Positions 1 to 6,391 are shown, counted from the stretch's first letter. The stretch: DNA of 12,305 nt from an uncultured Carnobacterium sp. (GCA_937976325.1 CALJSD010000153.1:1-12305), one strand, 5' to 3'. Numbers and translations are program-made. Notes: generated from the letters alone by a model not told the origin.

Positions 1-11
1 TCTTCCGATCT
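1..11. other. Sequencing adapter remnant at contig end
   Basis: The first 11 bases, TCTTCCGATCT, are identical to the 3' end shared by Illumina TruSeq read 1 and read 2 adapters. They sit exactly at the edge of the window. A chance exact match at that position is very unlikely. The natural sequence probably starts at base 12. The lplA reading frame happens to stay open through these bases, so the artefact would add four or so false residues to a predicted protein. Confidence 0.88.
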
Positions 12-592
12 GCTAGGTATGGGCGAATACTTCCCACACGCGCACGTACCGATTGGATCCCTTTCGATTGTAATTTCTTCTTGTTTGGATTCAAGACTTT
101 TTCCATCGCATCATAGTCCACGTCTAATAAGAGCGAGAATCCACCGTATACACGACCGTTACTGATTGTCATCGCAGCTCCGGATACTTTTTTGCCTTCA
201 ATCGTTAAATCGTTACGACCTGTTTGTTCAACGGCTGTTGCGCCGAGTTCGTGTAAGGCTTTAATCGCTGGTTCATACGTTCTCTTGAAATCCCCGAAGA
301 TTCCATTGTCTTGAATTAAGTAGCATACATTCACGGCACCAGAATCCACGTATACGGCACCGCCACCAGTGTCACGACGTACAACAAGAATATTGTTTTC
401 TTTTAAATACTCTTCGTTTACTTCGGCAATTGTATTTTGGAATTTTCCAATTTCTACTTTAGGGTCGCAGTAATATGGGAACAAGATGTCATCATCTAAG
501 AAGACATTACTTTGCACATATACTTGCATCGCAAGCGCTACTGCTCCATCTTTTACATATTTTCCATCACGGATTGGTTCGATTAAATACAT
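12..592 (-). CDS. lplA: Lipoate-protein ligase A, SirTM-operon type (C-terminus cut off)
   Basis: This gene attaches lipoate to a lysine of a carrier protein through a lipoyl-AMP intermediate; in SirTM operons the partner is GcvH-L. The visible N-terminal 193 residues begin MYLIEPIRDGKY. They contain the lipoate-ligase core R72-R73-D-T-G-G-G78 followed by AVYVD. The KVSGAA motif at 135-140 supplies the probable catalytic lysine K135, equivalent to K133 of E. coli LplA. Family members are about 330 residues long, so roughly the last 135, including the small C-terminal domain, lie beyond the window. The ATG at 590-592 has the Shine-Dalgarno sequence GGAGAA inside the end of the sirtuin gene, and only 3 bases separate the two genes. 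It is the last visible gene of the seven-gene operon. The frame stays open into the adapter remnant at bases 1-11, which is not native. Function is confident from family; the GcvH-L partner is inferred from context. Confidence 0.93.
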
Positions 593-595
593 CGT

Positions 596-1477
596 TTATT
601 CTCCTCTAAGCTCTTGATACGTCCCATGAATTAATGGGGCGATGTTTTCTGATAATTGTACAGTCTGTTCTCTTAGCGCAAGCGGAATCCGGTAATGTTT
701 ATGATTCATACTTACAAACAGCGCATTTGGATTGGCTTGTACGCATTTTTGGAACGGTGTTTTGATAAATTGTGGGGTTGTGAAGCCCACTCCGATTTCT
801 AAAAAGAGCACCTTATCGTTTTTATGTTCTTCTAAAAACGCATCATAGCGTGCTTTTTGTGCAAAGAAATCTGCTGACTCCACCATTCCTTTTTCAGCGT
901 TACGCTTATTAATTTCAAGCGGTGCTCCGCATTCTGGACAGAACGGAATCAATTCATAAGGAACCTTCATATCCTTTTGTTCCGCAATCATCTTACGGAC
1001 TAATGCATCATCTTGATACGTTTTTGGATGACAGTGCTGGCTACATTGGAAAAGACCATACTCCCCTTGAATATGATAAACCTTCTCTTTGTCATATCCG
1101 GCCACCCAAAAAGCATTATCCGCATTTGTTGTGATGATGTGGTACGGCTTTGTTTTAAGCATTTCTAATAGTTCTACATACGATTGTCCCACTGGTTGGT
1201 CCAAATAATTGAGCGCGATAAAACGACTTTGAAACGCCCAATACTCTTCCCAACTCGGAAAATGAAACAAGCTCGCCTGTAACATATCTAAAAATTGATA
1301 CTTCTCGATAAAATCAGGAAAAGCGTCTTCGAATCGACTGCCAATATAGGTGAACCCATCTGCTGCCGACATCCCAGCCCCGATACCAACCACAATAGCA
1401 TCAGCTTCCTGGAATAACTCCGCCAGTAGACTAGCTTCAGTCGTTCTTTCTTTTTGTAATGCATTCCATTTCGTCAT
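596..1477 (-). CDS. sirTM: Class M sirtuin (SirTM), protein ADP-ribosyltransferase
   Basis: This 293-residue NAD-dependent enzyme is of the SirTM class, which ADP-ribosylates lipoylated GcvH-L rather than deacetylating lysines. Visible features are the NAD-binding G31-IGAGMSAADG segment, TTNADNAFW with N118, the zinc cysteines C145, C149, C180 and C183, and R192 in EINKRN. In HIQGEYG, Gln137 stands where canonical sirtuins have the catalytic His. As I recall the Streptococcus pyogenes SirTM work, N118, Q137 and R192 are its important residues, and the numbering here matches exactly. A start 23 codons upstream (1546) is possible, but it would overlap the macrodomain gene by 68 bases and lacks family similarity. 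The ATG at 1475-1477 has AGGAGAA 7 bases upstream and lies 1 base after the macrodomain stop. Neighbours are the presumed eraser upstream and the lipoate ligase downstream. Confidence 0.95.
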   Translation of the reverse strand: MTKWNALQKERTTEASLLAELFQEADAIVVGIGAGMSAADGFTYIGSRFEDAFPDFIEKYQFLDMLQASLFHFPSWEEYWAFQSRFIALNYLDQPVGQSYVELLEMLKTKPYHIITTNADNAFWVAGYDKEKVYHIQGEYGLFQCSQHCHPKTYQDDALVRKMIAEQKDMKVPYELIPFCPECGAPLEINKRNAEKGMVESADFFAQKARYDAFLEEHKNDKVLFLEIGVGFTTPQFIKTPFQKCVQANPNALFVSMNHKHYRIPLALREQTVQLSENIAPLIHGTYQELRGE

Positions 1478-1478
1478 T

Positions 1479-2273
1479 CTACTGTTCTCCTGATAATAAT
1501 TTCTGATAAATTGATTGATCTTCCTTGGTATACGTTGAAAAGACAACGGTCATTGTTGAAGAATTGTCCTGCAACCACTTGTTCACGGTATCCACTGCAA
1601 TACGAGCGGCAGGTTCTTTTGGAAATCCAAACTCTCCTGTTGAAATCCCGCAAAAAGCAATCGATGTAAGATTTGCTTCTCTTGCTGCTTCCAGACAACT
1701 CTTGTAACAACCAGCCAGTAACTGTTCACGAAGCGGCGTTACTTTTTGCCCTGGAGGCAAGAAGGGGCCTACCGTATGAATAATGTATTTCGATGGCAAG
1801 TTGAACGCTGGCGTGATTTTTGCTTTTCCAACAGGCTCCTTCTTCCCTTGCTTCTCCATTAAATGATGGCAAAAGCTTCGAAGTTCAATCCCTGAAAAAG
1901 TATGAATCGCATTATCAATACAGCGGTGATTCGGAATAAAACATCCAAGCATCTCGCTGTTCGCCGCATTCACAATCGCATCGACTTTCAGTTCACATAA
2001 ATCCCCATAATAGAGTTTGATTTGGTCATTTGCTGTTGGAACACAATCCGACAAAGTCTGTACTCTTGGTGAATGGTACTCTTTTAAATATTCTTTCTCT
2101 AAAGCGATATATTCTGCAGAAGCCTCTTTTGGTTGTCTTACATTCACAAGCCCTCGCCAAAGGGGCTTCAACTCTTCTAGCGGTTTCCCTTCAACTGATA
2201 CGGTTTCTCCTGATTCCTGCACCAAGATTTCAATCATTTGTTTGAGCAACTGCTCTTCTTTATGATTATTCAT
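1479..2273 (-). CDS. Zinc-dependent macrodomain, ADP-ribosyl hydrolase of the SirTM operon
   Basis: This 264-residue protein most likely removes ADP-ribose from GcvH-L, reversing SirTM. The macrodomain fold starts near residue 85: YYGDLCELKVDAIVNAAN (88-105) holds the ADP-ribose-binding Asp and Asn residues. G-I-S-T-G-E-F-G-F-P (209-218) is the second substrate loop, and IIHTVGP lies at 164-170. The segment C111-F-I-P-N-H116-R-C118 matches the Cys-His-Cys zinc site of the operon-linked Zn-macrodomains, where the metal serves catalysis. The first 80 or so residues form an extension seen in this subclass. The start ATG at 2271-2273 lies inside the last codons of gcvH, an 8-base overlap, and has only a weak GAAG-type binding site. 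This suggests translation coupled to gcvH. Family and context are clear; the exact target is inferred from the streptococcal and staphylococcal systems. Confidence 0.94.
   Translation of the reverse strand: MNNHKEEQLLKQMIEILVQESGETVSVEGKPLEELKPLWRGLVNVRQPKEASAEYIALEKEYLKEYHSPRVQTLSDCVPTANDQIKLYYGDLCELKVDAIVNAANSEMLGCFIPNHRCIDNAIHTFSGIELRSFCHHLMEKQGKKEPVGKAKITPAFNLPSKYIIHTVGPFLPPGQKVTPLREQLLAGCYKSCLEAAREANLTSIAFCGISTGEFGFPKEPAARIAVDTVNKWLQDNSSTMTVVFSTYTKEDQSIYQKLLSGEQ
1485..1491 (-). promoter_or_regulatory. Ribosome binding site of sirTM (decides start)
   Basis: AGGAGAA on the minus strand lies 7 bases before the ATG at 1475-1477, within the last codons of the macrodomain gene. It favours this start over the longer frame beginning at 1546. 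Confidence 0.85.
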
Positions 2274-2598
2274 CTTCTAATGCCAAGAATGCTGCTTCAT
2301 CAACATCCGTTAATGTCACTAACCAGTGTTCTTCTGGTTTTTCAGAGTTTAATAATTTAGGATCTTCTGTTGCCGCTAAATTTCTAGCTACGACTTTCCC
2401 TGCAAGTGGCGTCACAATCGACATCACTGTTTTACTTGCTTCTAAACTTAAGATTTCGTCTTCAGCTTCTAATTGGTCATCCATGTTAAATTGAACGAAT
2501 CCAATTGTACCGACATCATCTTGAAGTTCTGGAGTCATACGAATCGTGTAGTTTTCTCCTTCTTTATCAATCCATAAAAAGTTAGCAAATTTTCTCAT
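2266..2598 (-). CDS. gcvH: GcvH-like lipoyl carrier protein (GcvH-L)
   Basis: This 110-residue single-domain lipoyl carrier resembles glycine cleavage H protein but is shorter than the usual 125-130 residues. The lipoyl hairpin is LSLEASKTVMS, with K56 the predicted lipoylation site, followed by the conserved turn TPLAGKVVARN. Asp27, in ELQDD, falls at the position reported as ADP-ribosylated in Staphylococcus aureus GcvH-L, if my memory of that site is correct. No glycine decarboxylase or aminomethyltransferase gene is nearby, so a role in glycine cleavage is unlikely. It is more likely the shared substrate of LplA, SirTM, the macrodomain and perhaps the two flavin enzymes. The ATG at 2596-2598 has AAAGGAGA 8 bases upstream and is separated from the monooxygenase stop by a single base. 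A start 10 codons earlier (2628) lies inside the upstream gene and lacks support. Confidence 0.93.
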   Translation of the reverse strand: MRKFANFLWIDKEGENYTIRMTPELQDDVGTIGFVQFNMDDQLEAEDEILSLEASKTVMSIVTPLAGKVVARNLAATEDPKLLNSEKPEEHWLVTLTDVDEAAFLALEDE

Positions 2599-2599
2599 T

Positions 2600-3592
2600 T
2601 TATCTTTCTCCTTTATATAATTCAGCAAGTAATTCTACTGAACGTTTTCTTTTTTCAATGGAACCGACGAGCGGAATAAATAATAACTCGTCAGGATTAG
2701 AGACTACTCTTAGCGCCTCCATTTGCTCGTAAACTTCACGTGGGTTTCCCACAATGAGTCGACTGCGGTTGCTTGCGATTTTTTCACGGTCACGCTGTGT
2801 TAGTTTATATTCTTCCACATCTTTTTGTGTTGGGAAGGTATGAAATTCTGAAAAATCCTGTTTCCCAAGCATCCATAAATCTAATGGTTTCGCCATTTCT
2901 TCGGCCTCTTCACTCGTATCTGCAATAACCACAAATACCGCTAGTACGAAGTTGCTTGGTTTACTATGTGGGCCTGATTTAAAGGTGCTGCGATATTTCT
3001 CAGAAAGACTTTTCGCCAACTCCACAGGGTCTTGAGGAATATACGGAAATACACCATATACAAAACTCAAACCAAGAGTTGCCGCTGACTCAATCGACTG
3101 ACCTCCCATTCCAAGAAGGAACTGCTCTGGAACAGTCGCCACTTCTGGAACGACCACACCTTTATGACGCGCTTCATTTAAATAGTGCTGCAATTTTTCT
3201 AACCACAAGGCGTATTGCTCTTTCGAATAAAGCGACTGCAAATTACGACCTACAAGCGGCGTTCCTGGGGAATTACCAAGACCGATATCCACACGTCCTG
3301 GGAATAGTCCTTCTAGCGTTGACATGATTTCAGCTACTTTATACGGCGAATAATGAAGCCCCATGATTCCACCCGAACCAATATGGATGTTCTTCGTGTG
3401 GCTAGCAAGGTACGGAATCACCACTTCTGGAGCACTAATCGAGAGCGCTGGCACATTATGATGTTCACTCACCCAGAAACGATGAAATCCAAGCTCGTCT
3501 GCTAATTGCGCCAACTCCAATGTTTCACGAACGGCCTCTGCGCTCGTCTTTCCTTCATCTACGAGACCATAATCTAATAGACTAATTTTCAC
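2600..3592 (-). CDS. Luciferase-like flavin monooxygenase (LLM)
   Basis: This 330-residue TIM-barrel protein belongs to the bacterial luciferase-like group that uses reduced flavin and oxygen. Typical features are the start VKISLLDYG, the FWVSEHHN segment (residues 39-46), APEVVIP, the glycine-rich IGSGGIMGLHYSPYKVAE segment (71-88) and LFPGRVDIGLGNSPG (96-110). All are hallmarks of the flavin-dependent oxidoreductase subgroup related to YvbT/LimB. Its substrate cannot be read from sequence. In streptococcal and lactobacillar SirTM operons an LLM and an OYE homologue accompany GcvH-L, suggesting redox chemistry tied to the lipoyl carrier. The GTG start at 3590-3592 is preceded by AGGGGAGAG and overlaps the OYE gene by 11 bases. 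An in-frame ATG at 3667 would place 25 atypical residues inside the OYE gene. Family is sure; the role is not known to me. Confidence 0.9.
   Translation of the reverse strand: MKISLLDYGLVDEGKTSAEAVRETLELAQLADELGFHRFWVSEHHNVPALSISAPEVVIPYLASHTKNIHIGSGGIMGLHYSPYKVAEIMSTLEGLFPGRVDIGLGNSPGTPLVGRNLQSLYSKEQYALWLEKLQHYLNEARHKGVVVPEVATVPEQFLLGMGGQSIESAATLGLSFVYGVFPYIPQDPVELAKSLSEKYRSTFKSGPHSKPSNFVLAVFVVIADTSEEAEEMAKPLDLWMLGKQDFSEFHTFPTQKDVEEYKLTQRDREKIASNRSRLIVGNPREVYEQMEALRVVSNPDELLFIPLVGSIEKRKRSVELLAELYKGER
2607..2614 (-). promoter_or_regulatory. Ribosome binding site of gcvH (decides start)
   Basis: AAAGGAGA on the minus strand lies 8 bases before the ATG at 2596-2598. It supports the 110-residue form over the 120-residue frame. 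It is embedded in the last codons of the luciferase-like monooxygenase gene. Confidence 0.85.
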
Positions 3593-4790
3593 CCGTCTCT
3601 CTCCCCTCGTAGTTCGCTTCAAGTCCTCTGAAGAAATCTCTAGCTTCTTTTTCAAGTGACTCTCCAAAGTCCATTAAAGGAACGATATCTTTGAAGGCCG
3701 CCTTTGGAATCGCTAAGGCTTCAAGCGCTTCTGGTTTAATCGTTAATTGGATATCAGATTCATTTCCTTCTTGAATCTTCACGGCAAATTCTGGGTCTGT
3801 GATAAATGGAGTTGATAACCCTACTAAATCCGCGTTTTCTAATGCTTCGAGGGCTTTTTCTTTAGAATTAATGCCGCCTGAAGCAATCACTGCCACGCGC
3901 CCTTTCAAGCGGTCATAGACCACCTTATTAACAAGCTCTCCTTGATGTGGTCCCTTGGCACGGACTTTATTTCTGAAGACATCGTGTCCCCAGCTCGCAA
4001 TAGCTAAGTAGTCAATGTTTACTTTTTTTAGCGCCTCTTCGAAGAACTCGAGAAACTCATCTACGGTGTATCCAATTTGATTCCCACGTGTTTCTTCAGG
4101 AGTCGCTCTAAAGCCTAAAATAAAATCATCTGATGCATATTCATCAATCACTTCTTGAACAGCCATTAAGACTTCCATCCCGATTCTTGAACGGTCCTCT
4201 AATGTCTTACAGCCATACTCATCTGTACGCTCGTTTGAGAACGTTGAGAAGAAGGTTTGGATGAGTAATCGTTGTGCCGATGAAATTTCTAGCCCGTCGA
4301 ATCCAGACTGGATGGCAATTTGAGCAGCACGGCGATAATCTTCGATAATGCCATGAATTTCTTCTACGGTTAATTCTTTCACTTCATGTGGGAACGGCGA
4401 TTGTAATGTCATCGCACTTGGACCATACACATAGCGGTCACGATTTAAGGCATGACTTGCAAAACGTCCTGCATGCGTTAATTGTAAGATGGCTTTCGCT
4501 CCGCCTGATTTCATCGCTTTGGCTAGTTTGGTTAAGCCTTCGATATCGTCTAGAGAAGTCGCACTAAAACCATACTCAAATAGCTGTCCGTGCTTGTTCA
4601 CATATGCCGCCCCTGTAATTTGAAGGGCTGCAGAGTGTGCACGACGCTCGGCGTATTTTAAATCATCTTCTGTAATATGACCTTCTTTCGTTGAAGAGTT
4701 CGTCACCATTGGAGAAAGCACAAATCGATTGTCCAATGTGACTCCTTTTTTTAATTCGAAAGGCTTAAATAAAGCTTCTGTTTCTAACAC
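3582..4790 (-). CDS. Old Yellow Enzyme-family FMN oxidoreductase
   Basis: This 402-residue FMN TIM-barrel protein is of the OYE / NADH:flavin oxidoreductase family. Visible marks are FELKKGVTLDNRFVLSPM (11-28), ILQLTHAGRFA with Q103 and H106 (101-111), the YGxxxLExR-like segment around 192-200, and the phosphate-binding VIASGGI (301-307). The usual His-x-x-His/Asn pair that binds the substrate carbonyl (in EIHGANGYL-type motifs) is replaced: the segment here reads L-E-I-S170-S-A-Q173-R. Classical enoate reductase activity is therefore doubtful, and the protein may reduce or bind something else. It begins with GTG at 4788-4790 with only a weak GAAAG-type binding site, 14 bases after the amidase stop, and overlaps the LLM gene by 11 bases. 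No iron-sulfur or second flavin domain follows, unlike the longer DadH/enoate reductases. OYE homologues are known members of streptococcal SirTM operons. Confidence 0.91.
   Translation of the reverse strand: MLETEALFKPFELKKGVTLDNRFVLSPMVTNSSTKEGHITEDDLKYAERRAHSAALQITGAAYVNKHGQLFEYGFSATSLDDIEGLTKLAKAMKSGGAKAILQLTHAGRFASHALNRDRYVYGPSAMTLQSPFPHEVKELTVEEIHGIIEDYRRAAQIAIQSGFDGLEISSAQRLLIQTFFSTFSNERTDEYGCKTLEDRSRIGMEVLMAVQEVIDEYASDDFILGFRATPEETRGNQIGYTVDEFLEFFEEALKKVNIDYLAIASWGHDVFRNKVRAKGPHQGELVNKVVYDRLKGRVAVIASGGINSKEKALEALENADLVGLSTPFITDPEFAVKIQEGNESDIQLTIKPEALEALAIPKAAFKDIVPLMDFGESLEKEARDFFRGLEANYEGRETGEN
3599..3607 (-). promoter_or_regulatory. Ribosome binding site of the LLM gene (supports GTG start)
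   Basis: AGGGGAGAG on the minus strand lies just upstream of the GTG at 3590-3592, with about 8 bases from the GGGGAG core to the start. The protein begins VKISLLDYG from there, as homologues do, so GTG at 3592 is preferred over the ATG at 3667. Confidence 0.82.
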
Positions 4791-4804
4791 ACTTTCACTT
4801 CTTT

Positions 4805-6259
4805 CTACTGTTTTGTTACTTGTAATAATTGTTCTTGTTCAAACCATTCTGCGATTTGTAGGAGCAAGTCTTCTCTTCCTTTTGCTGCAGCGAGTTGCAC
4901 GCCAATCGGAAGTCCATCTTTGGTACGGTGAACTGGTAAGCTAATGGCCGGTTGCCCAGTAATATTAAATCGTTGGGTAAATGGCGTATCTGCTACGCTC
5001 TCCTCGAACATTTCCCAGAGTAATTGCTGCTTTTGGTCTTTTGTAAAATCATCAATGCGACCGAGTTCGGATTGTAAATCCGTAGATAATTCATACGGAA
5101 CAAGACTCGGCGCGGCCTGTGCGACTGTCGGCAACAATAGCACATCGTACTGCTCGTGTAACTGCGCCATCTGCTCGGCATAACGATCCCAACTTGAGGC
5201 CACTTTTGAGTACTCCATCCCCGAAATATCCAGGCCACTACGATAAATCGCCCATGTCATTAGTTCCATATCGTCACGCGTTACTTGGCGTCCAAGCTGG
5301 CGTTCAATATTTTGGAACATCAACGCTGTTTCAACCGCACTAATAATATAAAATCCTTTTTGCAGCGCAACACCATCTACCGGATCCTTTTGTAAAAGCG
5401 TTACGGAGTGCCCATGATTTTCAAAGAAATTCGCAATCTTCATTACGGCATCCACCGAATCCTTAGAGACCGCTTCTCCCACTGGTGACTGTAACAACAC
5501 GGCCACTCTTAATGGTTTTATTTTTTCTGTTTTATAAAGCTGTTCGTAACTTAGTTTCGGTAATGGAAATGGACTTTCCATCTGGCACTCTTGCATGTGG
5601 AATAATAAGTTCCTTGTATCTTGGACCGTTTTTGTCAGCGCAAAATGAACAGTTGCGCCATTCCATCCACGATAAGAACCTGGTCCAACAATCACACGAC
5701 CTCTAGAAGGTTTCAGTCCAATCAACCCATTATGACTGGCAGGGATTCGAATCGATCCACCACCATCACTTGCTGCTGCAATTGGTGTAATTCCGCTTGC
5801 TACAACAGCAGCTGCTCCTCCACTAGAGCCTCCAGCGTTTCGCTCAGGGTTCACCACATTTCGAACGGGACCATGGAGTGTGGCATCACTGACGGTCTTG
5901 AATCCAAATTCTGGAGTATTGGTACGACCCATTATGATAAAACCGAGTTCTTCTAGACGTTTGACAAAGTTGTCAGTCTGCGTGCTTTTTACATCTTTGA
6001 ATAAACGTGAGCCATATGTACAGACGCTTCCTTTTTGTTCTTGCCCTAAGTCTTTTAGAAAAATAGGAACTCCCGCAAATGGTTGATTCGTCAGTTTAAA
6101 GTGTTTTGCTTTTTCAAGCGCCTCTTCATATTGCTCATAAACAATGGCATTCAGAGAAGGATTAAGCGTGCGCGCACGTTGAATCGTTTCTGTTACTAAT
6201 TCTAATGGACTCACTTTTTTCAAACGAACGGCTTCGGCTAAACTTGTCGCATCCATCAC
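4805..6259 (-). CDS. Amidase-signature hydrolase; possible lipoamidase
   Basis: This 484-residue amidase-signature enzyme hydrolyses a carbon-nitrogen amide bond. The full triad is visible: K69 in VPIFLKDLG, the cis-Ser S145 in NAGGSSGGAA, and nucleophile S169 in SDGGGSIRIP. C-terminal ITGQPAISLPVH and GLPIGVQLAA segments are also typical of the family. It has no signal peptide or membrane segment, so it acts in the cytoplasm. It is not GatA by context, as no gatC or gatB is nearby. It leads an operon for a lipoylated carrier, and the known Enterococcus lipoamidase is also an amidase-signature enzyme, though larger. I therefore infer, with modest confidence, that it may cleave lipoyl-lysine on GcvH-L. 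Alternatives are a peptide amidase or a 6-aminohexanoate-cyclic-dimer-hydrolase-like enzyme. The start is GTG at 6257-6259 or the adjacent ATG at 6254-6256; AAAGGG (6270-6275) is 10 bases before the GTG. Confidence 0.92.
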   Translation of the reverse strand: MMDATSLAEAVRLKKVSPLELVTETIQRARTLNPSLNAIVYEQYEEALEKAKHFKLTNQPFAGVPIFLKDLGQEQKGSVCTYGSRLFKDVKSTQTDNFVKRLEELGFIIMGRTNTPEFGFKTVSDATLHGPVRNVVNPERNAGGSSGGAAAVVASGITPIAAASDGGGSIRIPASHNGLIGLKPSRGRVIVGPGSYRGWNGATVHFALTKTVQDTRNLLFHMQECQMESPFPLPKLSYEQLYKTEKIKPLRVAVLLQSPVGEAVSKDSVDAVMKIANFFENHGHSVTLLQKDPVDGVALQKGFYIISAVETALMFQNIERQLGRQVTRDDMELMTWAIYRSGLDISGMEYSKVASSWDRYAEQMAQLHEQYDVLLLPTVAQAAPSLVPYELSTDLQSELGRIDDFTKDQKQQLLWEMFEESVADTPFTQRFNITGQPAISLPVHRTKDGLPIGVQLAAAKGREDLLLQIAEWFEQEQLLQVTKQ

Positions 6260-6291
6260 TTCATCACTTCCCTTTCTATAATTAACAAGCC

Positions 6292-6320
6292 ATTATACCC
6301 ATGTACGGCTTCAATTACAA
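6292..6320 (-). promoter_or_regulatory. Sigma-A promoter of the amidase-to-lplA operon
   Basis: On the minus strand, TTGTAA (6315-6320) and a perfect TATAAT (6292-6297) are separated by exactly 17 bases. The -10 box lies 32 bases upstream of the GTG start, giving a short leader of about 25 bases. It is the only intergenic space large enough for a promoter in the left part of the window, and it follows directly on the terminator of the upstream unit. This supports one transcript for all seven genes. Confidence 0.8.
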
Positions 6321-6329
6321 AAGTACGGC
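6303..6329. repeat. Direct repeat pair GTACGGC around the -35 box, candidate operator
   Basis: The heptamer GTACGGC occurs at 6303-6309 and again at 6323-6329 on the plus strand, exactly 20 bases apart, about two helical turns. One copy lies in the spacer between -35 and -10 and the other just upstream of the -35 box. The placement suits binding of a regulator to one DNA face with direct interference with RNA polymerase. A TTACA-N11-TGTAA inverted repeat (6315-6335) is centred on the upstream copy. No known factor is recognised; the operator role is inferred. Confidence 0.45.
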
Positions 6330-6342
6330 CTGTAAAAACACG

Positions 6343-6382
6343 AAAAAAAACAGTCTCTAAAACATTTCCTGTTTCAGAGACC
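6343..6382 (-). terminator. Rho-independent terminator of the glycosylation unit
   Basis: On the minus strand a 13-pair stem forms between GGTCTCTGAAACA (6370-6382) and TGTTTTAGAGACT (6352-6364), with a GGAAA loop and two G-U pairs. One G then eight T residues follow (6343-6351). It begins 9 bases after the stop of the first YfhO-like gene. It should insulate the downstream stress operon from the upstream transcript. Confidence 0.92.
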
Positions 6383-6391
6383 ATTTTATAA

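Noticed and set aside
922..1134. Plus-strand open frame of 70 codons opposite the sirtuin gene
   Set aside because: No binding site, no recognisable protein family, and fully contained opposite a well-supported gene. The other plus-strand frames in the window were rejected on the same grounds.
1478..1546. Longer start for the sirtuin gene, adding 23 residues
   Set aside because: It would overlap the macrodomain gene by 68 bases. The extra residues do not resemble SirTM proteins, and the internal ATG at 1477 has a clear AGGAGAA binding site.
2599..2628. Longer start for gcvH, adding 10 residues
   Set aside because: It lies inside the end of the monooxygenase gene; the ATG at 2598 has AAAGGAGA at the right distance and gives the usual GcvH-L start.
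4805..6259. Reading the amidase as GatA of the tRNA amidotransferase
   Set aside because: No gatC or gatB lies beside it, and it is embedded in a lipoyl/ADP-ribose operon. The shared triad only shows membership of the superfamily.
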